Positions 10,101-17,700 of a DNA stretch of 64,000 bases are shown piece by piece (positions within the stretch are counted from its first letter, which is position 1; each line of letters begins with the position of its first letter). The translations under genes were made by a program, and so were the position numbers. Below the pieces are notes generated by a model. That model saw only the letters and a list, made by a program, of their open reading frames with translations. It was not told where the DNA came from and searched no databases. Source of the DNA: Streptomyces genisteinicus (GTDB lineage Bacteria; Actinomycetota; Actinomycetes; Streptomycetales; Streptomycetaceae); NCBI RefSeq assembly GCF_014489615.1, contig NZ_CP060825.1, positions 7,176,001 to 7,240,000 on the forward strand. Reading direction: 5' to 3'.

Positions 10101-11045
10101 TCGCCCGGCGGCCTGCGCGGTGTGCTGGAGTACGCCACCGCCCTCTACGACGAGGAGACCGCCCGACTGCTGGCCCGGCGACTCGCCGGCGCGCTGGAGG
10201 CGTTCGCCCTCGACCCGGACCTGCCGGTCTCCGGGGCCGGGCCGGCCGGAGCCGCGCTCCGGGAGGGGCACACCCCGGTGGGCGCGGAGACGGTGCTCGA
10301 CGAGCACGGCCGCCCGGCGGCGGTCCGCGTCCCCGGCGAGGTGCACACCAGGGCGGCCGACGGCAGCCTGCGCCCCACCGGCCGCCGCGCCTACCCGGCC
10401 GCCGACGGCACCCTGCGCCCGGTCGCGACGCTCACGGCCGGCGGCTACCCCGTCGAACCCGGGCGGGTCGAGGCCGCCCTGCTGTCCCACCCGGACGTGA
10501 CCGGGGCGAGCGTCGAGGTCCATGACGGCGAGCTGCACGCCCGGGTCACCGCCGACGGGGGCACCGCGACCGAGGACGAGCTGCGCGCCTGGGCCGCGGA
10601 ACGGCTGCCCGAGTACCTGACCCCCGCCCGCGTCGTCACCGGCCGGCCCACCGCCACGGGCCCGGCGGGGCAGCAACCGGCACCGGGCGGCGACGGGGAC
10701 CAGGTGGACCGGCTGCTGCTGCTCTTCGCCGACGTGCTCGGCGGACGCCGGATCGGGTCGGAGGACAACTTCTTCCGCAACGGCGGGCATTCGCTGCTCG
10801 CGGTACGGCTGCTCAACCGCATTCGTGCGGAACTCGGCCGCGACCTCACGCTCCGGGACCTGTTCCGCAACCCGACCGCCCGCGCCCTGGCCCGCCGCCT
10901 GTCCGAGACGGAGGCAGGGGCGGGGGCCGGCGCCAGCCGCGGGGCCGGACCCGCCGGCGGCTCCGGCCCCGCGGCTGGCGCGCCCCGACAGGCGGCCCCG
11001 GCCCTGCGGCGGCGCACCCGGGCGGGTGCACGCCAGGGCGGCTGA
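7191..11045 (+). CDS. NRPS C-T-C-(degenerate A fragment)-T, lacking a functional A domain
   Basis: The GTG start follows GAGGAG, and the protein opens directly at the C1 core (IPLSYAQRRLWF). Order: C (1-430, HHIATDG near 127), T (490-560, GGHSLLA), C (581-1013, HHIAGDG near 708), a ~130-residue stretch (about 1027-1157), T (1167-1240, GGHSLLA). The stretch aligns only with the end of an A domain: VLDEHGRP, then GGYPVEPGRVEAALLSHP (A8-like), then LPEYLTPARVV. The ATP-binding core and the A10 lysine are absent. Both C domains and both carriers keep catalytic residues, so the T domains must be loaded in trans, perhaps by the flanking A domains. The C-terminal PALRRRTR resembles the tail of the NRPS at 2-3307. 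Confidence 0.9.
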   Translation: MIPLSYAQRRLWFLTRLEGPSAAYNAPVVIRLASHPDPEALRAAVRDLVERHEVLRTVHPAADGEPYQRIETDPEPCFGTEECAAGANLAAAVTAFARRPIDIATELPLHVRLFTADDGTAVLVLNVHHIATDGWSVGPLLTDLDAAYRARTEGRAPDREPLPVQYADYALWQREMLGDPGDPDSLAHEQLVHWRAALDGIAAETRLPADRPRPTEPGNRGAVVSAELGADVHSALLEVARARRATFFMAVRTALALALRAAGAGDDQVVGTPVAGRPEEGLHDLVGFFVNTLALRTDLSGDPTLAELVDRVRDADLAAFAHEDLPFDLLVEDLNPERSYGRHPFFQVMVSTLAAQDTAVRLGAVPGELDDADLATAKFDLSFSCGERVTDAGDPGGLTLGLQYATDLYDEDTARLLLGLFGRALTALAAQPESTRTGTLGLLSTEEQEALDGRHRALEAARRRDTGAGQEPAPATADAATGARRQAAADPREEILRGLFAEVLRRDGAGPEDNFFKLGGHSLLAGKLANRIRAALGTEAAIRDVFLAPTPRQLLRRLAGQGAAPARPALRPVPAGLRPERVPLSAAQLRLWFTGRLEGPSATYNIPVVTRLHRPLDPVRLAEALADVAARHEVLRTVYPTHDGEPYQQVVDGARPVLELAGADGPDAVRDAVESATRHVFDLSAEIPFRARLVSGADGGQTLVLLVHHIAGDGWSTGCLLADLDTAYRARAEGRAPDWAPLPVQYTDYTLWQHELLDGPQGLATGQLAHWRTALDGMPPLLALPTDRPRPLESDGAGALTGFEVGPEVHRGLLRCARAHGATLFMVVQAALAAVLTRHGAGTDVAVGTTVAGRADDALHPLVGFFVNTLVLRTDTSGDPAFGELVRRVRDAGLAAYSHQDLPFDRLVEHLSPERSAAHAPLVQVMLQVHAAAAGPDAPSVLDGEEVGFRSTGAKSDLTFALTERAAEDGSPGGLRGVLEYATALYDEETARLLARRLAGALEAFALDPDLPVSGAGPAGAALREGHTPVGAETVLDEHGRPAAVRVPGEVHTRAADGSLRPTGRRAYPAADGTLRPVATLTAGGYPVEPGRVEAALLSHPDVTGASVEVHDGELHARVTADGGTATEDELRAWAAERLPEYLTPARVVTGRPTATGPAGQQPAPGGDGDQVDRLLLLFADVLGGRRIGSEDNFFRNGGHSLLAVRLLNRIRAELGRDLTLRDLFRNPTARALARRLSETEAGAGAGASRGAGPAGGSGPAAGAPRQAAPALRRRTRAGARQGG

Positions 11046-11091
11046 GCGCCGCGACGCGGCGGCAGCCGCGCGGCGAGGGTGTGCGGCGGAC

Positions 11092-11130
11092 GGGGGGGGG
11101 GGGGCGGCCCGGGGAGCGCCCCGGGCCGCC
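11092..11130. terminator. G13 tract plus perfect 12-bp-stem hairpin
   Basis: A run of 13 G (11092-11104) leads into GGCGGCCCGGGG-AGCG-CCCCGGGCCGCC (11103-11130), a perfect 12-bp stem with a 4-base loop. It lies between the convergent NRPS and PIG-L gene ends and could stop transcription in both directions. There is no T-tract, as is common for actinomycete terminators. Confidence 0.5.
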
Positions 11131-11265
11131 GCGCACGGTGCGGGAGGGGAGGGCGCCGCGTCCGTGCGGAGGGCGCCCGGCGGGAGCGGGCGGGGGGTTT
11201 GGGTCCGGGGCCGGGTCCGGTGCGGGCCCCGCTCCCGGCCCCGGCCCGGGTCCCGGTCGACCGGG

Positions 11266-12042
11266 TCAGTGCGGGACGGCGTCCGCGGCTTCCTCGTCGA
11301 GGCGACTGAGCGACCAGGTGAGTTCGCAGCTGAGCGGGCCGCTGCGGGAGAGGAACGGGCCGTGGTCCACGGAGACCGGGGCGAGTTGGGAGCCGTAGCA
11401 GAGCACGGCCGCCCGCTTCGCCGCCCACTGGCGGTCGTCGAGGGTCAGCGCGTCGCGGACGGTGGTGCGGTACCCGCGCAGGAGGTCCTGGTAGGCGAGT
11501 CCGCACTCCGGGCTGCCCGCCAGCGCCTCGCTCGCCCCCGGCAGCCCCCACTCGGGCAGGTGACCGGTGTAGGGCAGGTCGGCGTAGACGGTGGGCGGCG
11601 GGGCGTCCAGCTCCGCGAGGACCTCCAGCGCGCGGCGGCGCACCGCCTCGTGGTCGGGCTGGTTGCTGCCGAGCGGGACGAGGACCTCGGTGCCCGGCTC
11701 CAGGGCGGCCAGATAGGCGTCGAGCCCGTCGAGTGCCGCGCCGGGTTCCGCGTACGGCCCGTCGGGATGGTCCAGCGCCACCTGCCGTGCGCCGAGCAGC
11801 GCGCACGCCGCGGCGTCCTCGGCGAGCCGCGCGCGGTGCGCCTCCCCGGGGGTGGAGAAGCCGGAGATGGTGTCCCACCAGGAGACCGTGGTGTCCGCCG
11901 CGGGCGCGCCGCCGTACACGGTGACGATGTCGACGGGGCCGGGCAGGCCGGCGAGGAGTCCGCCGAGGGAGAGGGCGGCGTCGTCGAAGTGGGGGGACAG
12001 GACGACGGTGCGCGGGGCGGCGCCGGAGTCGGGGTGTGCCAT
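11266..12042 (-). CDS. PIG-L/LmbE-family N-acetyl-sugar-type deacetylase
   Basis: A 258-residue protein with the family's metal-binding motif near the N-terminus (LSPHFDDAALS, residues ~15-25). A second His lies in NQPDHEAVR, and the C-terminal half is typical (KRAAVLCYGSQL). PIG-L enzymes are Zn-dependent amidases acting on GlcNAc-type glycoconjugates, including MshB in mycothiol biosynthesis and deacetylases of glycopeptide pathways. The ATG has AGGAG upstream. The gene is the third of a minus-strand trio between two NRPS genes, which suggests a tailoring or sugar-related step; the substrate is unknown. Confidence 0.85.
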   Translation of the reverse strand: MAHPDSGAAPRTVVLSPHFDDAALSLGGLLAGLPGPVDIVTVYGGAPAADTTVSWWDTISGFSTPGEAHRARLAEDAAACALLGARQVALDHPDGPYAEPGAALDGLDAYLAALEPGTEVLVPLGSNQPDHEAVRRRALEVLAELDAPPPTVYADLPYTGHLPEWGLPGASEALAGSPECGLAYQDLLRGYRTTVRDALTLDDRQWAAKRAAVLCYGSQLAPVSVDHGPFLSRSGPLSCELTWSLSRLDEEAADAVPH

Positions 12043-12060
12043 GGTGCACGGCTCCTGGGA

Positions 12061-12176
12061 TCGGATGCAGAGGATGCGGACAAATGCAGACGGTGCGGAC
12101 GGATGCGGTGCGTGCGAGCGGAGACGGAGGGACGCGGCGGATCAGGCGGATGCGCGGATGCGCGGATGCGACCGGG
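12061..12176. repeat. Degenerate GGATGCGG-type repeats
   Basis: This short intergenic stretch between the PIG-L start and the DUF1796 gene end repeats GATGC/GGATGCGG-like words. The clearest are three tandem copies of GGATGCGC near 12148-12170. It probably arose by slippage; no promoter was recognised. Confidence 0.5.
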
Positions 12177-12181
12177 GGTGG

Positions 12182-12826
12182 TCAGGCGCGGTGGCCGGCT
12201 GTGCCGGGCGGCGCGCTGCGCGTCCGCAGGGGGAGGGCCGACAGGACGCGGTCCCAGGCGTCGTCGTCGCCCTCCCAGCGGCCCCGGACGAGCGGCACGG
12301 TGTCGGCGTGCACGCCGGGCGGGAGGACTCCGGTGCCGGCGGGCGGGGTGCGCCGCAGCCAGAGCAGGCCGAAGCGGTGGCCGGGGTGCTGCGCGGCGAG
12401 CACCTCGCGCAGGCGCAGCACATCGGACGGCCCGCTCTCGTCGAACGCGTCGTGGTGGACGTACAGCACGTGGGCGGAGGACGCGGTCATCGCCCGCCAG
12501 CGTTCCGCAAGATGCTCGAACTTCGCCCGTACACGTGGCAGTTGCTCCTCGATGGCGGCCGCGGTCAGGGGCGTGTCGGGCGCGGTGCGGAAGTCGTGGA
12601 AGAAACGGATGCCCAAGGACCGGTCCAGCGCGCACCGGCCCTCCGAGAAGGGGACCACGGCGCCGCTGCGCAGGACGTCGCGGAAGTCTCCTCGGATCAC
12701 GTCGACGACCGAGCCGAGATCCAGGTCGAGCCAGTCGAAGAAGTGAGCGCGTTCCTCGCCGGTGTGGCGGCGCAGCTGGTGGGTGGACTCGCAGTGGTAG
12801 CCGAGCCCGACGGAGAGGTCGTACAC
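12182..12826 (-). CDS. DUF1796-like putative papain-like cysteine peptidase
   Basis: The 214-residue product starts with SVGLGYHCESTHQLRRH followed by FFDWLDLDL. This Leu-Gly-x-x-Cys-...-QLRR-...-FDWL pattern is typical of DUF1796 proteins, annotated as putative papain-like peptidases, often next to glycan or methyltransferase genes. The Cys near residue 12 is the candidate nucleophile, and the VHHDAFDES segment may hold the His. The GTG start has GAGGAG upstream. The biochemical role of the family is unproven. Co-direction with PIG-L and methyltransferase genes suggests a shared pathway. Confidence 0.65.
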   Translation of the reverse strand: MYDLSVGLGYHCESTHQLRRHTGEERAHFFDWLDLDLGSVVDVIRGDFRDVLRSGAVVPFSEGRCALDRSLGIRFFHDFRTAPDTPLTAAAIEEQLPRVRAKFEHLAERWRAMTASSAHVLYVHHDAFDESGPSDVLRLREVLAAQHPGHRFGLLWLRRTPPAGTGVLPPGVHADTVPLVRGRWEGDDDAWDRVLSALPLRTRSAPPGTAGHRA

Positions 12827-12956
12827 CTCGTGTCTCCTCGGGTGTCGTGGCCCCGTGTCGCGGGCCGGCGGCGGGCGCCCGGTGCGGAAGCCGTCGGCGA
12901 GTGGTCGGCGGGGAAGCCGTCGGCGGGGCCCGTGCGGGACGGCCGGCGCGGGGCGG

Positions 12957-14129
12957 TCAGCGGGTGCGGCGGCGCAGGACCACGCCGGTGCTGCCGCGCT
13001 TGCGCAGATGGGCCCGGCCGCCGCAGACGCTCTCCAGGGCGGGCCGGACGAGGACGGTCCCGCCCTCCGCCTCCCACTCCCGGCTCGCTTCGAGCCAATG
13101 GCGCAACCGGGTGTCCAGGGCCTCCGGTTCGAGGGCGAGGAGGACGAGGTCGGTGGGCAGTGTGTCGAGGAGCGCCGGGTCCTGGCCGTAGTACAGCATC
13201 TCGATCAGGAGATAGGCGGCCGCGGTCCCGCGCAGCCCGGCGCCTGCCGCGGCCAGGTCCTCCAGTGCGTGGGCGTGGACACCGAGGCGGTCCGACCGGG
13301 GCTGCCGTGCGAGCCGGTCGCGGAAGACCGGGTTCGGCTCGGTGGCGTCGACGGCGAAGCCCTTGTCGAGCAGACGCGCGGTGAGGGCGCCCTCGCAGGC
13401 GCCGACCTCCACGAGCCGCCCGTCGCCGGGGGAGACCGTGCGGGCGATCCAGGCGGTGGTGGCGTCGAGCCGCTGCTGTTCGTACGCGGAGGTGGCGAAC
13501 TCCCACGGGTCCGGCACCGCCGCCGCCTCGTCGCCCAGGCTCGCCATCAGCGCGTACAGCCGTGCCCTTTCCTCGGCCTCCGAGACGAAGAACCGCTCGG
13601 TGGCGTGCACCCGGCCGGTGGTCAGCAGGTGCTCCGGAGAGTCGGTGTCGAGCAGGTGCGCGCAGTGGGTGTTGACGAAGCGCAGCTTCTCGGCGCATGT
13701 CCGGCGGTCGAGGGGCCTGTCCAGATCGCTGACGACCTGCAGGTACGGCGAGTGGCCGACGGCGTGGCGCACCGGCAGCCCGAGGGCGTCGGCGGCGAGG
13801 GCGGTGTCGCGCCCGGTGCGGCCCCGGCTGCGCCGGGTGTCGGCGGGGGAGTGCGTCCACACTCGTGTGTTGTCCCCGCCGGCGAGCCGCCGCAGGCGGG
13901 CGGTCAGGTCGCCGGGGCCCGGGGAGGCGGCGGAGGTGTCCACCGCGCGGACCCGGGCGCCGAGTTCGGCGAGCCGCTCGGGGACCCCGGCGCCGACGGG
14001 GAACGACAGGGTCTCCCCGGTGTCGCAGAGGAGGACGTGGGTGGTCGCGGCGTGGTCGTCGGAGCCGAGTACGGAGAGGAAGTCGACGACGGCGTCCTCG
14101 GCCCTGAGCACCACGAGGATGTCGTTCAC
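12957..14129 (-). CDS. PIG-L-like N-terminal domain fused to class I SAM methyltransferase (NodS-like)
   Basis: The GTG start was chosen because GGAAGGA sits 7 bases upstream; longer frames run into repeats. Residues ~1-190 carry a PIG-L-like outline (VWTHSPADTRRSRGRTG, then an EKLRFVNTHCAHLL segment) but lack the N-terminal HPDD-type motif, so this part is probably not a deacetylase. Residues ~190-390 form a Rossmann methyltransferase with SAM-binding VEVGACEGALTARLL and acidic ATEPNP. NodS-type enzymes N-methylate deacetylated glucosamine units, so pairing with the PIG-L gene suggests deacetylation followed by methylation. The methyltransferase call is solid; the N-terminal assignment is tentative. 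Confidence 0.75.
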   Translation of the reverse strand: MNDILVVLRAEDAVVDFLSVLGSDDHAATTHVLLCDTGETLSFPVGAGVPERLAELGARVRAVDTSAASPGPGDLTARLRRLAGGDNTRVWTHSPADTRRSRGRTGRDTALAADALGLPVRHAVGHSPYLQVVSDLDRPLDRRTCAEKLRFVNTHCAHLLDTDSPEHLLTTGRVHATERFFVSEAEERARLYALMASLGDEAAAVPDPWEFATSAYEQQRLDATTAWIARTVSPGDGRLVEVGACEGALTARLLDKGFAVDATEPNPVFRDRLARQPRSDRLGVHAHALEDLAAAGAGLRGTAAAYLLIEMLYYGQDPALLDTLPTDLVLLALEPEALDTRLRHWLEASREWEAEGGTVLVRPALESVCGGRAHLRKRGSTGVVLRRRTR

Positions 14130-14294
14130 GAGTGGGTCCTTCCGGGTGGGGGCGGTGGGGGAAGGGAGTGGACCCGGGGTCGGGCGTCCGGGCGTCCGGC
14201 GGGCAGGGGCAGGGGCAGGCGCCGGGATGGGACTCCCGCCGGAGCGGCCGGCCCGCTCCCCCTCGGGGAGCGACGTTAGCCACCGCCGCGTTGA

Positions 14295-14306
14295 TGGTCT
14301 AGACCA
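14295..14306. promoter_or_regulatory. DasR-like operator (dre-type palindrome)
   Basis: TGGTCTAGACCA is a perfect 12-bp palindrome. With two flanking bases each side (GA...GT) it matches 14 of 16 positions of the published DasR element A(G/C)TGGTCTAGACCA(G/C)T. DasR is the GntR-family repressor that links GlcNAc availability to antibiotic and siderophore production in Streptomyces. The site lies between divergent genes and could control either or both. Confidence 0.6.
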
Positions 14307-14450
14307 GTAAGTCGGCCATGCGCCGCCGAGATCCGGCCACCGCCCGGCGGAACCGCCGGACCCCCGAGCGCGCGCCGGGCGTCCGCGGCGCACCCGAGGC
14401 TGCCGTCGTCGGCGGCGCGTGGCCGGGCTCCGTGCGGGTGCCCCGCCCCC

Positions 14451-14534
14451 GCCCCCACCCCCGCCTCCGCGATGCGGCACACCCCCGCCCCCACCCCCGC
14501 CTCCGCCCTCCGCGATGCGGCACACCCCCGCCCG
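14451..14534. repeat. C-rich direct repeat, two copies
   Basis: Two near-identical copies of a block containing GCGATGCGGCACACCCCC occur 42 bases apart, each preceded by GCCCCCACCCCCGCCTCCG. The second has an extra CCCTCC. It looks like slippage duplication in the NRPS leader region. Confidence 0.7.
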
Positions 14535-14700
14535 CGGGGGCACCCCCGCCGACCGGCAGCCGCCCCCGCCGCGGTTCTGCCGCTCCGAGCTGCCGGGCGG
14601 ACTGCCCCGGGGGCGCGAGGGGCGGACCTAGCGTGGAGGCCACGGAGGCGAGAGGAACCGTTCGCCCCGGTCTCTCGGCCCCTTACCGGAGGAACTCGGC

Positions 14701-17700
14701 ATGCCCCCCAGCGGAACGGACGACCTGCTCGACGGCGGACCCTCTCCCGAACCCGCCCCGCCCGTACTGGATCTGATCGGCCGGCAGGTGCGGACGCGGC
14801 CCGGCGCCACCGCCCTCGTCCACGGCGACACCTCCCTCACCTACGCCGGCCTCGACGCCGCCGTACGCGCCCGAGCCGCCTCCCTCACCGCCGAAGGGGC
14901 CGGTCCCGGACGGCTCGTCGCCCTCCACCGGCCGCGCGGCGTCGAGGCGATCGTCGGTCTCCTCGCCGTGCTGAGCACGGGCGCCGCCTACCTGCCGCTC
15001 GACGTCAACGCCCCCGACGCGCGCAACGAGGCCATCCTGAAGGACGCCTGCGGCCCGGCCGCCCCCGCGCCCGCCGAGGTCGCCCGCCGCGGCGAGGCGG
15101 TCCTCGACGGGCCCGGCGCCGGCGAGGGCGCCGCCTACGTCATCTACACCTCCGGCTCCACCGGCACCCCCAACGGCGTCGTCGTCGCCCACGACTCCCT
15201 CGCCCACTTCATCGCCGGCGCCACCCCCGCCTACGGCATCGGCCCGGACGCCCGGGTGCTCCAGTTCAGCCCGCTGCACTTCGACGCCAGCATCCAGGAG
15301 ATCTTCACCACCCTCGGCGCCGGCGGCACCCTCGTGCTGCGCACCGACGACATGCTCGACGTCGGCGAACTCCTCGACGGCTGCGCCCGTCACGGCGTCA
15401 CCCTCCTCGACCTGCCGGCCGCCTACTGGCACGAGCTGGTCTACGTCCTGGCCACCGGCTCCGCCCGCCTGCCCGACACCCTGCGCACCGTCATCATCTA
15501 CGGCGAGGCCGCCCTGCCCGAGCGGATCGCCCAGTGGCGCGCGCTCGCCGGCGAGCGCGTCCGGCTGCTCAACGCGTACGGCCCGACCGAGACCACCGTC
15601 GTCGCCACCGTCGCCGACCTCACCCGGCACGAGCCCGGCCCCGTACCCATCGGGCGTCCGCTGCCCGGCGTCCGCGCCGCCGTCGTCGGCGGCGAACTGT
15701 GGCTCCTCGGCGGCGGACTGACCCGCGGCTACCTGCACCGCCCCGAACTGAACGCCCGCCGGTTCACCGAGCTCGGCGGCGAACGCGCCTACCGCACCGG
15801 CGACCTGGTCACCATCGGCGAGGACCGCCAGATCCTGTACCACGGCCGGCTCGACGACGAGGTGAAGATCGGCGGTCAGCGCATCGACCCCGCCGCCGTC
15901 GACTCCGTCCTCGCCGGGCACCCGGCCGTCCGCGAGGCCGCCGTCGTCGCCCAGCAGGACGCCGACGGCGTGAAGCGCCTCGTCGCCTTCACCGTCACCG
16001 AGGGCGGCACCGCCCCCGACGAACTCCGCGACTGGGTCAGGGACCGCATGCCGGCCGCCGCCGTGCCCTCCGTCGCGCTCGTGGTCGCCCTGCCCCGCAC
16101 CACCTCCGGCAAGATCAACCGCAAGGTGCTCCGCACCGCCGACCCGCGCCTGCCCGTGGTCCACGAGGAGCCGGTGCCCGCGCCGGACCGCGTTCCGCTC
16201 TCCCACGCACAGCGCAGACTGTGGCTCGTCGGCCAGCTCGACGGCCCCTCCGCCGCCTACAACATGCCGGTCGTCCTCGACCTGGAGGCGGTCCCGGACC
16301 GCGCCGCGCTCGCCGCCGCCGTCACCGACCTCGCCGAACGCCACGAGGTGCTGCGCACCGTCTTCCCCGCTCCCGACGACGCGCCCTACCAGCACGTGCT
16401 CGCCCCCGGCGCCGTCCGTCTGCGCACCGTCGAGTGCCCGGCCGGCGAACTCCGCGACCGGGTCGCCCGGTTCACCGCCGAGACCTTCGACCTCTCCCGC
16501 GAACTCCCGCTGCGGGCAGCCCTGTTCATTGCCGACGACGGCCGCGGCGCCACCCTCGCCGTACTGCTCCACCACGTGGCGGGCGACGGCTGGTCGCTCG
16601 GGCCGATGATGAACGACCTCTCCGCCGCCTACCGCGCCCGCGCCGCCGGCCACGCCCCCGCGTTCGATCCGCTCCCGGTCCAGTACGCCGACTACACCCT
16701 CTGGCAGAACGACGTCCTCGGAGACGCGGCGGACCCCGAGTCCGTCGTCGCCCGCGGCCTCGCCCACTGGCGCACCGCCCTCGACGGCCTCCCCGCGGAG
16801 ACCGACCTGCCCCTCGACCGGTCCCGCCCCGCCGACCGCACCCACACGGGCGGCCTCGTCACCACCGACCTCGCGGCGGACGTCCACGCCCGCCTGGTGC
16901 GCCTCGCCGAGGACCACGACGCCAGCGTGCTCATGGTGCTCCAGGCCGCTCTCGGCCTCGCGCTGCGCGCCGCGGGCGCCGGCGACCGCGTCGCCCTCGG
17001 CACTCCCGTCGCCGGCCGCGAGGACGAAGCCCTCGACGACCTCGTCGGCTTCTTCGTCAACACGCTGGTCCTGCCCACCGACACCTCCGGCGACCCCGCC
17101 TTCACCGAGCTGCTGCGCCGTGTCCGCGACACCGACCTCGCCGCCTTCGCCCACCAGGGCATCCCGTTCGACCTGCTGGTCGAGCACCTGAGCCCGCCCC
17201 GCGCTCCCGGGCTGCACCCCCTCTTCCAGGTCATGCTCACCCTGCGCACCGGGACCGCCGACGAGGAGTCGTTCCGCCTCGGCGGCATCGACGGCCGCTT
17301 CGCCGGCGAGGGACCCGCGACCACCAAGTTCGACCTCACCGCCGCCTGCACCGAGCTGCGCGGCGGCGACGGGGCCCCCGCCGGACTGCGGCTCGCCCTG
17401 GAGTACGCCCGCGACGTCCTCGACGAGGACGTGCCCCGCATCCTGCTCGCCGCCCTCGAACGCGCCCTGCGCGCCGCCGCCGACGACGCCCGTGCACCCG
17501 TCCGCGACACCGACCTCGTGCCCGACGCCGACCGCCGCGCCCTGGACACCCGGCGCACCCGGGCCGCCGAGCGCGCCGCGGACCGCGAGGCCGAGGCGGC
17601 CGCCGCCCGCGGCGCCCACGGGCCCGCCGCCCCCCACACCGACACCCTCTGCGTCATGTTCGCCGAAGCCCTCGGCCTCGACCGGGTCGGCCCGCACGAG

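Larger units (their letters stand above)
14130..14700. other. 571-base divergent intergenic region
   Basis: This region separates the minus-strand methyltransferase gene and the large plus-strand NRPS. It contains the DasR-like palindrome at 14295-14306, about 165 bases from the minus-strand start and about 395 from the NRPS start. A C-rich direct repeat lies at 14451-14534, and the NRPS ribosome-binding site (GGAGG, about 14689) is at the end. No convincing gene lies inside. Confidence 0.6.
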
